Below, in pieces: positions 9,801 to 17,696 of a DNA stretch of 20,872 nucleotides. The stretch spans positions 492 to 21,363 of the forward strand of contig QAXH01004709.1 of assembly GCA_004335635.1 (NCBI GenBank), in the 5' to 3' direction. The stretch is from Chloromonas sp. AAM2 (taxonomy: Eukaryota > Chlorophyta > Chlorophyceae > Chlamydomonadales > Chlamydomonadaceae). The notes under the pieces are model-generated. The model ran no database searches. It worked only from the letters and a program-made list of their open reading frames with translations, and had not been told where the DNA came from. Both the position numbers and the translations under genes were made by a program. Position 1 is the first letter of the stretch. Each line of letters starts with the position of its first letter.

Positions 9801-10425
9801 AGCGCGTTTGTGTGGAGGTTCATCATCATGCTCTGCAGGTGGCCGGCAGCGCATACATACAGTACGCATGCAAGTCATGAGAGTAAGGCCGTTGATGGAA
9901 CAAGCCACAGCTGATGCCGTATACCTGGCTAGATGGTGTGATGCACTGCCAGTGGCACAATGGCGCGTACGGTGGACTGCACAGGCCAAACCACGCATGC
10001 AATCGGTGTCAAGCATAACCATGAAATCGCATGCATGCATGCATGCATGCATGCATGGGCATCATACCATCACGCAACGTCACACTGGTCCTCTGCCATG
10101 TGCATGCACAGGTCTGGTATGCCTGCCATGCACAATCAACCCATGCTGTGTGGGCGGTGCTGCTGTGCCACCTGTACGTGCTGTATAATGCGCAGTGCGG
10201 CAATACACATGCAACATGCAGTGATGCTACCTCATCCATACCTGGTTCATAACGCTGTTGCGCTCTCTTGAGAAAATCCAAAAGGTCCTCCGGGTTCTCG
10301 TTGGCGCCAATCCCACCCCAGTCGATCTTATCATAGTGATCGTTGATGAAGCCTTTCCAGTAACCTTTCGTCTTGGAAAACTTGTCAACAATGCGATATA
10401 GTTGCTCTTTGCGTATCTTAGACAT
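3802..10425 (-). CDS. Protein-kinase-like protein with a possible PD-(D/E)XK nuclease region, nine exons
   Basis: Exons on the minus strand are 10425-10242, 9832-9791, 9313-9128, 9029-8947, 8652-8558, 8218-7660, 7349-7056, 6541-6299 and 4290-3802. All junctions are GT-AG and phase-consistent, giving 724 residues. Residues 1-61 are charged and unrecognised. PPHKRARE at 67-74 resembles a nuclear signal. Residues 139-203 carry DAVDVMYLG, then LEFK (E182, K184) and YQLQG, an order that could fit a PD-(D/E)XK fold; this is inference. Residues 289-365 are alanine-rich. The kinase-like part has SGTVYKAV, VVIKIG (K458), a helix-C glutamate near 485-487, WHNDVRPPNV (H568, D570, N575) and LLDFGRS (D597), so the catalytic residues are present but HRD is HND. 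The start ATG at 10425 could instead follow an acceptor (ACATCACAG), so a 5' exon is possible. The stop TAA overlaps a good donor (CGCAG/GTAAGG), so a further 3' exon is possible. Crinkler-type effector kinases are the closest known theme. Confidence 0.72.
4482..4613. repeat. (AC)12 microsatellite followed by a purine tract
   Basis: An AC dinucleotide run at 4482-4505 is followed, after a 20-bp spacer, by about 85 bases of almost pure A and G (4529-4613). On the transcribed strand of the kinase gene this reads as a long pyrimidine tract then GT repeats, inside the intron before the last exon. Confidence 0.9.
5100..5304. repeat. 41-bp tandem array, about five copies
   Basis: CCATCCCAGTGTG and its variants recur at 5100, 5141, 5182, 5223 and 5264, exactly 41 bp apart, each followed by CATCATCCCTGTACATGCCC or close variants. 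The unit is not a multiple of three, so the same peptide appears to be open in all three forward frames; this is a repeat artefact, not a gene. It sits in the 2-kb intron between the last two kinase exons. Confidence 0.92.
5358..5530. repeat. Degenerate CCTGCCATGCA short tandem repeats
   Basis: CCTGCCATGCA and one- or two-base variants (CCTGGTATGCA, CCTGTCATGCA, CCTGCCATGAA) recur at roughly 10-20 bp spacing, most regular between 5440 and 5530. It directly follows the 41-bp array in the same intron and is the left-hand neighbour of a degraded minus-strand reading frame. Confidence 0.8.
5530..5812 (-). other. Degraded minus-strand coding fragment, unrecognised
   Basis: One minus-strand frame runs from about 5812 to 5530 with a single TGA at 5692-5690. 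Before the stop it reads VGKLFVSLEKKFEVRVTFEL, after it GRAIAGRCKPDTKMIGRSRY, which looks more like protein than chance. The 5' and 3' sides are repeats. A transposon-derived origin is the simplest guess, because it sits in an intron beside other repeats; no family is recognised. Confidence 0.3.
5830..5851. other. Perfect 9-bp hairpin
   Basis: GCCCACGCC, a GTCT loop, then GGCGTGGGC. It lies in the large kinase intron, about 20 bp from the degraded coding fragment. It could be the end of an inserted element or a simple palindrome. Confidence 0.75.
6080..6216. repeat. (CA)n microsatellite followed by a purine tract, second copy
   Basis: A CA run at 6080-6099 is followed about 50 bp later by a purine tract at 6148-6216 that contains GAGGTAAAAGTAAAGGG, similar to GGAAAGTAAAAGGGAGG of the unit at 4482-4613. 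The same order and similar sequence suggest two diverged copies of one element in one intron. Confidence 0.8.
6285..6298. repeat. (AC)7 run overlapping a splice donor
   Basis: On the minus strand the kinase exon 6541-6299 ends CTGCAG and the intron opens GTGTGTGTGTGTGT. The donor GT is the first repeat of this microsatellite. Confidence 0.85.
6645..6895 (+). mobile_element. Non-LTR (LINE-type) reverse transcriptase fragment
   Basis: The translation around 6663 reads MYADDLVLLAESADKLQALL, with the YADD catalytic box at 6666-6677, then LHKFS...MTVNIGK. After an 11-bp direct duplication (6771-6781 and 6782-6792) the homology resumes in another frame as KVFVFNN...YDGAALSIVSE, and ends at stops from 6893. 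The order (YADD, then 'L..F....LTVN..K.KV.VFN') is typical of LINE reverse transcriptases. Only about 80 codons remain, so this is a dead, truncated copy. It lies in the intron between kinase exons 7349-7056 and 6541-6299, in the opposite orientation to that gene. Confidence 0.75.
7602..7690. repeat. 23/28-bp tandem repeats across a splice donor
   Basis: Units begin GTCCTACC at 7602, 7625 and 7653, and a degenerate one (GTCCACTT) at 7681. On the minus strand each intact unit starts with GTAGGACA. The copy at 7659 is the donor used by the 559-nt kinase exon (8218-7660). The last unit extends into coding sequence. Confidence 0.8.
9472..9506. repeat. Short degenerate telomere-like CCCTAACCCC tract
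   Basis: GGCTAACCCCTACCCTATCC followed by CTAACCCCTACC is a run of CCCTA-type units with irregular spacing. It lies in the second intron of the kinase gene. It is too short and irregular to be a telomere and may be a simple-sequence seed. Confidence 0.5.
9505..9720. repeat. Intronic cluster of ATTGCTC, ATACCAGA and AGATATCT motifs
   Basis: AGATTGCTC occurs at three points and TTGCTCAGATA once more, in the stretch 9508-9600. TATACCAGA and TCTGGTAT form an inverted pair around 9556-9580, with a second ATACCAGAG beside it. AGATATCT palindromes occur twice near 9653-9700. This is the second intron of the kinase gene. Confidence 0.6.
10029..10058. repeat. (GCAT)n tetranucleotide run
   Basis: Seven perfect GCAT copies plus remnants; the run is self-complementary and so can fold on either strand. 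It lies in the first intron of the minus-strand kinase gene. It creates an apparent MHACMHAC peptide in several frames, which is not evidence of coding. Confidence 0.93.
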
Positions 10426-10953
10426 CTGTGATGTGCACACGAATCACATAATGATACGCATAGTCCATGCAAGGCTCTCAAGGCTCCATGCAAACATGCA
10501 TTCGTGGCAACAGCATGCAGAGAGTAACTCGTGCCACGCTGAGGAGCAAAGCTATGTAATGATTGATGATGGTGCACAGACACACCAAAGCATTGCTTTC
10601 TGGCGCATAGCAGCGTTGCATCACCGTGAGAAGAGTTGGGTGGGCTCCCTTCTCACGTCCTAGCTCCCCACCTGTGATCACTTGAAGTGCAGCGAAGAGC
10701 ATTACAAACGTCTCAGCCCTCCCAACTGGACGAGGGTTAGGGTTCCTCCGGGTCTGCAATGGCCTCAGGTTCCCAGCCTTGAGGATTGGTTGTTCACGAG
10801 TCGTCTGCGACCCATCATGAGTCCGAACTGTGACCTTGGGCAAGAGTAGCGTGTTTCGCGCTACGGGAAAGAGTGGCGCTACACTCAAATAGGTTGTAAG
10901 TGTCCCGACGAGTAGGTGGCAACATCTCGAAGCTGTTAGGTAGGTAGCGATCT

Positions 10954-11019
10954 TGCATGGCGCGCAGAGCATGGTGACATATGCATGGCGCGCAGAGCAT
11001 GGTGACATATGCATGGCGC
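10954..11019. repeat. 28-bp tandem repeat in the divergent intergenic region
   Basis: Two perfect 28-bp copies start at 10954 and 10982 (TGCATGGCGCGCAGAGCATG at the front), and a 10-bp third start is at 11010. They contain the palindromes GCGCGC and ATGCAT. They lie between the kinase start and the first NTPase exon found. Confidence 0.92.
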
Positions 11020-11052
11020 CTGGAGTTGCATGCGCGTATCTTACTGCTACAA

Positions 11053-11100
11053 GTCGACAAACACCGGCATGCAACGGTCGACAAACACCGGCTTGCAATG
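11053..11100. repeat. 24-bp tandem repeat, two copies
   Basis: GTCGACAAACACCGGC begins at 11053 and 11077, followed by ATGCAACG or TTGCAATG. It lies 34 bp after the 28-bp repeat in the same divergent region. Confidence 0.9.
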
Positions 11101-11324
11101 GGCATGCATAGATGCACGTGTGCTGCTTGCTGCCTGAGCACACATTTTCTGCCCACTCGCCATGGCCGTGCCAGCTGCCCCGCCTCTCACTGCCACTCCC
11201 TGGTCTTCCACACTTGGCCTTGTGCTCGTGCTACCTCCTACCGAATTTTGAGTCAGTCTGATGTGGATGCCCACATGCAAAAGGAGGCGCACATCATGTG
11301 TACTGTGTTTTGTCTGTGCTGTAG

Positions 11325-14300
11325 GCGTTGGCAAAACCCGGTTCCTCAACTACTTGGCCTGGGCGCTGCTGAGGCAGGACAAGACTGTGGTGTGGCACAG
11401 CCACGAGTGCAACGATGAGTTTTATGAGATCACTGACCGTGGCAACACCATCCGCCTGTTGAGCCGTACCGCTGCTACCAACCGTTTGAAAGACCCGGAC
11501 TTCTGGTGAGTACTTCAAACCAAGAAGTGGATGAACAGCTGTGTGTGGTCTGAGCAGTGTCAAGAGGCTGACTTGCTCCTGGCGTTTGGGTCAGCTAGTA
11601 CACTTGTGCTGATTTCAGTATATGCTGTTGGATGCTCCAATACCCCTTCCTCTTAAGGTGACCGTTTACTGTGTGTGCCAATTCTTAATCTCAGGGTTTT
11701 GGCTCACAGAACTGCTCGCCATCTTGCCTGCGAGTATCCGTAATGTGCATGCTGTCTGCTTGCAGGTATCTCTGCGACTGCTTAAAACCTTTCATCGGCA
11801 ACATCCGAGCCATAGTTGTAGTTGCAGCGAGTCCCAAGGCCATGGACCTGCACGTGAGTGTTTTCCTTTTTCCCTGGCAGATAGCTATTCAGGCACTCAG
11901 TCAGCATGGACTGTATGTGCAAGCAGCAGCCTCTTGTGATGAGCACACGTTTGTCCTGTTACGGTATCTGGCAGCCACTGCCTTTTGTCTGGGGTCATCT
12001 GCTTGTTTTAGCTTTTTATTTCACCCTGCAGTGGCAATAGTTTGCCTTACTAGATGGTCAGCAGCCCGATGATGGCAACCACATTGGGCCCTCGTGAGTC
12101 CAGCCCCAGGTTTTCATGCATGTCAGGTTGGCCAGCGTGGGCACAACACTTCCCCTTGGCCCTAATAGCTTCACTGCGCCTTGCATGACAAATCTGAAAT
12201 GTGACCCAAGCAGGCTACCAGCCCATGCTAGGTTACATGACCACAGTTGCCTGATGCTGCAGCCCAGCTCCGAATACGAGAGACCATGCACCATCATGCT
12301 AGCCAAGCATATCATTGTCTCGTTGGTACGGACTTGAGCAACAGCCAGTGCTGTAGCTGCAGATCTCGCACCAAGCCATATGTTCTTGGTTCCTTGATTG
12401 CAGGAGTTCAAAAAAACACTGTTATAAGCTGTGGTTCCGGCCTTGGTCCCTTGAAGAGCTCTTGTGCGGAGCGCAAGTGTATGACCAGGAGGATCTGCGT
12501 CTGACAACTGAACGGGTGGAGCAGCTGTATGGCTGGTTTGGCGGATCAGCTCGGGCAGTTCTGGAGCACGGGAGGACTGCGGGCTTCAAGAAAGAGCTCG
12601 ACCAGATGATTGATGCCACAGACGCAGAGGCCATACACATGGCCTTGGGGAGTGCCCTCCTTGTGGACCGCATGAGCAACCTGGTGTTCCACTGCCAGGT
12701 GTGTGCGGTATGCTGGAAGGCAGACTGGTTAGATGTGACAGACAACAGTGTGTTCATTTGCACTCTGTCGTAGTCAATCTACCGTATTGTGTGCTTGTGC
12801 GCTTTCTTGCACCTGCCGGCTGCCCACATGACAGCCATACCTGGTGACAGTCATGATACTTATGCTCGTCTTGCTTACACACATTGCATCATGCTTACCC
12901 CACGCACCCCGCTTGCTTACGTACTTGAAGACTGTAGTGCTGCGTTGCATCGTGACTGCAGGTCTACCATGCGCGCCTCCCGTTTAGCCTGCATACGGTG
13001 ACGTTCGCCAGCCCGTACGTTGCCCAGCGAGTTATGAGGGCTCTTTGCGCCAAAAGCTACAACGACCTGCTGCTGTTCGCTTCGGCATGCAAGTCATCCA
13101 CAATTTTCTCAGGTGCGGGAACTGCCACATGCATGGGTGTCATCATGCTTGCTACGCTGGTACGCAGTCACGGCGATGAGGTGCTGAGGCGGTTATTTGG
13201 CTTTTGATGAGACCAAATCAACGAGACTAGACTGTGGTCAAAGACCTGGAAATCACAATCAGGTGCTATTTGCATATTCAAGTGATGTCGCGAGTTCTGG
13301 TGTGCATTGTTGTCATTTGATCAAAATCTGCCGAGTACATCTTTTGCATGTCAATTAGCACTGTATGCAGCAATTCTGTGTCAGACGTTTAACTCTGCAA
13401 GTATGTCATGTGCTCATGTGTCACTCCCGGCAGAATATCGGCTGCTTATGGATGCCCCCGCCTCCCTGCCACATCACGACCTATGCGTAAGCAATGGCTT
13501 ATGCTCCCTTGCTTGTGTCACTTGTGCCACCCTCGGCGTAATGCACACAAACACTTCATCATCGTGCTTGCATTCCCAGGTGTGCGTGGCTATGTTGTGG
13601 AGATAATCGCGGATAAGTCTTTGCAGGCGGGTGGCATTCCCTTCACGCTACGGCATCTGAAGACCGAGGCTGTCAGTGTGGCCGACCAGGTGTCCTTGAC
13701 AATCACACTTCCGCCGTTGAAGTAGATTGTGTTCAAGGAACTTCAGGAGGTCAAGGTCAAGCTGGAGGCCAAGGAGGCATGCTGCTGCGTGCCAGCCCGT
13801 CGCGCTAACTGGCCCGTGGCAGACCACTACCTGGTACTGCCCAAGCCTGTGAAAGCCTATGTGAAGGGTCTGGGACATCTGCCACAGGACGTGAAAAAGG
13901 CGCTAGACACCACCAGGTATGTGGCATCTATATCCAAATTGCAAGCAATGGTATGGCATTGCGTGCAAGCGGGGTGTAGCCGTGTTGTGGCTGTGGTTGC
14001 ACGGGAAGGTCAAAGGGGTCTTGATCAACGTCCCTACACAGGCCCGATATTGTAGAGCTCAGTTCTGCTCATAATCGAATTGATGTTGCGCAAAATTTCA
14101 GACATTGCTTTGAAAGAGTTAGAGGGATGTCGTCTTCAGACAAAGAAGTTTGACAAGCCAGGCCAAGCGTAGGGCATCTGTAAAAATGCTCCGAGCTAGA
14201 GACCATATGAGCAGCAGCCCAAAGCCAGGTAACCAACAAAACCAGGCGGAGCCCAGGGATATTGCCAATTGCGCCTGCAGGTGCATCACGGTACAGATAA

Positions 14301-14629
14301 CTGTGGCTGCTGAGCACGACATCGTGGCGCACGAGTACGAGGAGCAGGAGAAGTGCCTGGGCACCAATCTGGTCTTTTTTGCCATGCCAGACGACGGCAC
14401 GTTCAATAAAGCTCAGAAGCTCGTCACCACCAAGCGCACGGAGAAGAAACATCCCCCTAACGTCCACCAGTTCGTGCTGGAAGTCCCCATGGCATACCAG
14501 GCACGTGTGGCTTTGTTTCCATTCAGGCAACAGCTGTTCAGGACGGTGGTGGTGTTATGCGGGTGCCGCCTGACGCAACAACAGATTAGCCATGTGTTCG
14601 ACACTTCAACTGATCAGCCATGTATTTGA
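11325..14629 (+). pseudogene. Crinkler/RHS-type P-loop NTPase, broken, six exons
   Basis: Exons are 11325-11505, 11766-11853, 12404-12698, 12962-13112, 13580-13916 and 14281-14629. They show the hallmarks of the retrotransposon-hot-spot/Crinkler NTPase module in order: the Walker A end GVGKT (11325-11338), the WYLCD strand at the exon 1-2 junction, IVVVAASPK (11812-11838), WFRPWSLEEL (12432-12461), GGSARAVLE (12540-12566), TFASPYV (13001-13021), AGG-x-PF-x-LRHL in exon 5, and a C-terminal FFAMPDDGTF...VHQFVLEVP. In the family this part is an ATPase regulator or carrier of variable toxin-like or effector domains. The junctions agree in phase except at exon 3, where the frame changes inside an A7 run (12410-12416). 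Exon 5 has an in-frame TAG at 13723-13725 with family-like sequence continuing after it. The exon with the start of Walker A and the N-terminus was not found. A sequencing error at A7 and a tiny intron around the TAG are the alternatives to decay. Confidence 0.75.
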
Positions 14630-14824
14630 AACGAGGACAAACTGATCTCCTGTGAGTAGTATGCGAACAACTACCAGACCTTGAAGTGTTTAATGTTTCG
14701 TACTCTTCAGGAGGGTGGCGTTCCAGCAGCCACAGACCCTAGCTGGGAGTGACCCCTTTTCTTCACGGGGTTGGCTTTTATAGTTAAATAAAAATTTTCT
14801 AGGCCGTTCTGAGATGGTTGTTCT

Positions 14825-14854
14825 GGGGGTGGGGTGGGGTGGGGGTAAGGGGGG
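14825..14854 (+). other. G-quadruplex-type motif
   Basis: Five runs of four to six G are separated by one T or TAA. It lies about 200 bp after the end of the NTPase remnant, so it may fall in its 3' region. A TGTAA, the usual green-algal polyadenylation signal, follows at 14920-14924. Confidence 0.75.
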
Positions 14855-15234
14855 TAGAGAGAAATTTGGACCTGACTTGAAAAATCTGTTTGCTGGCCAA
14901 CCAGGTGTTTGATTGAAGATGTAAGCATGCCACCGTGACGGGCTCGGTAAGAGCTACACAATGCCATACTCAAGAATCAAAAGTATGGGTGCATGGGGAA
15001 GAAACAGAAATAAACGCCCACAAGGGGATACGCACAGGGACGGCGTTGGTATGGGTACCTTATCGCTGTAGGCTTGGGTGCACACTTGCAGCTGAGGTCT
15101 GTGGTATGAGCCCTGCTTAGCCCATGATGTAGAATGGATGATATTGGTAGTTAGCCTTTTTTTTGGAAAGCTTGCATGAAATGGAGCAGAACGGCATGGT
15201 CAGAATTTGTAACCGATTTATGGTTGGGAGTTTA

Positions 15235-15260
15235 GGGGGGGGGGGTCGCCCGGGACCCCC
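15235..15260. other. G11 run ending in a 7-bp hairpin
   Basis: A run of eleven G (15235-15245) leads into GGGGGTC, the loop GCCCGG, and GACCCCC. Nothing coding is near it. Confidence 0.7.
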
Positions 15261-16013
15261 TCTGGCCAAAAGTCATGCTAGGGTCTCCAGAAAATAAGCT
15301 GTCACCCTCCTGGTACTCTTGCTAGCATCTGTTCGAACTCGAACACCTGGGTCATTCTATGAATGATTTCATTCAACTAGGATCTGGTCATTTGTTTTCA
15401 TTACGCCTTGATAAGAAGCCTTTGCCGGACTATTTAGTTTTGCATCTCGAAGTCAACTTATCCGGCTTGGACAGTGGGTGGGATGAGTGTTGCATGGGGT
15501 TATGCTTGCATGGGAGCCAGGTGTACAGATACGCGTAACATCAAGCCCTGCCTTGCATGGGTCGAGTATGGGTCGGACTGGCATTGTAACAATGGCTGGA
15601 ATTCAGGTAACTTGTCCGCATGGGAATACAACTGTGTAGCCCCTGATGTGTACTACACTACCTATCTCTTTTACCTATGTTATTTATGCTGTTTTTTGTT
15701 CCGTAGTTTATAATGAACCCTATTTTTATAGCCTTTCCAATCCTTTCTAATCTGTAGGTAACACAATTCAAGCAAAAACAGCATACAATTTATCATACTG
15801 AAATGAAAGTATGGAGAGTAGTATGGAGAGACCAGAAAGATTGTTCCTTCAGCCTACTGGACCAGCGCCTGTTGCACAGTCAATTTGTCATGCCAAACTA
15901 GGACGGAAGTTTCTAGCATGACTTTACCTATTCATCTGAGACAGGGCCAGAGTACCCCGGAAACCGCCCTGCTGAAAGGCCCCTCAGGCCTGGCACACAT
16001 GCGCGCGGTGTGG

Positions 16014-16054
16014 GTATACTACGTAAGCATGATTATCCTACGTAAGCAGTATAC
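16014..16054. promoter_or_regulatory. Nested direct and inverted repeat, possible protein-binding site
   Basis: GTATACT (16014-16020) and AGTATAC (16048-16054) are an inverted pair. Just inside are two direct copies of ACGTAAGCA, 19 bp apart, about two helical turns. A role as a binding site is only inference; no nearby start supports it. Confidence 0.3.
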
Positions 16055-16366
16055 TGGGTAGCATTCCATGGCTATACATTTGTTCAAGAACAAGAGGATT
16101 TGTGTAGCCAAGCACGGTGACATACTGTTGACAGACGCCCTCAACTCGTGGATTTCAAATGAAATAGTAGTTTGTGTTCAGCCACTGAGCGGCCAGTGAG
16201 TGCAAACAGCCAACCAGAAAGAACAGCTCAGTTGCATAAACCTACACCACACTACACAGACACCACCATGGCAGCCACAGGACATATCAAGTGATGCACA
16301 GCTTGCCACTGCATTGGGTCGGGACCGCCTGGAGCGGATGGGGAGCGGCGTGATGGAAAATGCTGT

Positions 16367-16624
16367 GTGAATGGATGGGGTGGTTTCATTTGCGCAAGAG
16401 AGGCTGGGGTAACCCCTCCATTTCCACGATTGAATGGATCAATGCATGGAAAATATCCATGCAAATCAAAAGAACCAGGCATCAGTCTGGGCAAATGCAA
16501 GTACGCAATCTACCCAGTAAAACCGCTGTGCGGAAGATGTAACCTGACAAGGAAGCTGACAACTGTGGTTGATGTGAACCAGGCAACATGTGACGAACCT
16601 CACTGCCGCCATGTAATCATCTGA
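16367..16624 (+). CDS. Unknown small cysteine-containing protein, 85 residues
   Basis: The frame opens with ATG at 16367 and closes with TGA at 16622-16624. Its second half (CKYAIYPVKPLCGRCN, then TCDEPHCRH) has paired cysteines and a final histidine that could bind zinc. Composition is more protein-like than the surroundings. No family is recognised. It may be a fragment of a larger spliced or transposon-derived gene; no partner exons were found in the flanking 1 kb. Confidence 0.3.
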   Translation: MNGWGGFICAREAGVTPPFPRLNGSMHGKYPCKSKEPGISLGKCKYAIYPVKPLCGRCNLTRKLTTVVDVNQATCDEPHCRHVII

Positions 16625-17070
16625 AGAAGCACGTTTCTCGGTGGGAGCTTGCCTACAAAAACTTTCAGAATCGGCTACGTTTCCCCTTCATAGCTATTCC
16701 AAAAGACAGTTGCGTTTGACCCCGACCTTCCTACCCCACTCGTCGCTGCCTCTCTCCATCCAGGTGGACTACACTTGCTTCACCAATCTGCCACCAGCAC
16801 ATGCGCCCTTGCAATGGTTTGTTGGCTGTTGCAGGAAGTGGACCGCGTGCTGGGCTGAGCCATGCCAGCACAACCACCACACCATGCCGGCACATTACGG
16901 AGGGCATCGTCCGAACCTGCTGGCAGCAAGTTCTGCTAGCAGTTAACTCGGAGATGGGTTCTCGGGTGTGAGCTATATTAGGCGGCATGTGTCTAGTGCC
17001 CAATGAAACGCTGCGGTTGCAGAATTCGTTTGCTCTGCAATGCGGGTCTCAGTCGGGGTGTAGAGGGCTT

Positions 17071-17086
17071 GGCTGCCTCCCCAAGG
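17071..17086. other. Short hairpin GCCTCC-CCAA-GGAGGC
   Basis: A perfect 6-bp stem with a 4-nt loop in the region before TRAPPC8. Nothing else marks it as a terminator or RNA; the position may be off by a base or two. Confidence 0.4.
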
Positions 17087-17696
17087 AGGCGGGTGGCCAA
17101 CTGCCCTTGCTAATAGGTAGTTGCCAAGTGTCAGCTGGCACAAATTTGTAAAGCATGCAGCACGCGAATGACTATTGTTTGATGAGCAGTAGGCATGCCT
17201 GTATCTGAGTGTCAAGTCTCTGGGCCGTCCAAGTCTGTAAGTCTGTAACGTAAGTTAGTAGTAGTAACGCAATTGACCAGGGTTGTTGTTTATTGCGTGG
17301 CGAGAAAGCGACGAAGCAGACAAGCATCTTAGGCGCAAATCAAGCCAGCGGTGTGTTCCGGAAGCGCCCAAGCGATGGAGGTCTGCACCCAGCTGCCTGG
17401 AGAGCCTGTTCTGCATGCATGAGCTGCAGTGGGCTTGGCACTGGGAAAGGTGAACGTTGTCTTGCATCGCCTGCAAGTGCAGTGTGCACTGAACACTCTG
17501 CCTGCCTGCATGAACAGGTCTACGTGAACTTACTATCCCACCTGGTTGCAAAAGGCCCTTGCCGTGCATGCAGGCTAGCCGCCTGCTAATGTGTCGTGCA
17601 TGCTGCCGGGCTGTTGTTGGCACAGCGCGAACACCTTGTCGTTTCTAGCTACCTGCATCAGACAGTCCGTGCTGCCTCTGCCGTTTCGCAGCGAGT

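Larger units (their letters stand above)
10478..11143 (-). other. Open minus-strand frame upstream of the kinase gene
   Basis: A 221-codon frame is open here. The part at about 10850-10680 has protein-like composition (KVTVRTHDGSQTTREQPILK, then GRAETFVMLFAALQ). It could be a 5' exon of the kinase gene, but the donors I can see (ACAG/GTGGGG, GGAC/GTGAGA) leave phase 1, which does not fit the acceptor before the ATG at 10425. The flanks are tandem repeats and low-quality peptide. Confidence 0.2.
14630..17696. other. Intergenic region between the NTPase remnant and TRAPPC8
   Basis: About 3 kb with only the G-rich motif, two hairpins, the nested repeat and the cysteine-containing ORF listed separately. 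A tandem AGTATGGAGAGT pair is near 15807-15830, and GTCTGTAA is doubled near 17234-17249. Otherwise I see nothing recognisable. The TRAPPC8 promoter is expected near its right end but shows no clear TATA box. Confidence 0.5.

Noticed and set aside
13723..13725. Variant genetic code reading TAG as glutamine
   Set aside because: Only one such codon was seen, in a gene with another break; the other two genes give no support.
15320..15350. tRNA T-arm-like GTTCGAACTCGAAC
   Set aside because: It is a short palindrome; no D-arm, anticodon arm or acceptor stem could be placed around it on either strand.
17255..17623. Minus-strand 122-codon frame before TRAPPC8
   Set aside because: Low-quality composition, no motif, and the forward strand is equally open; taken as chance.
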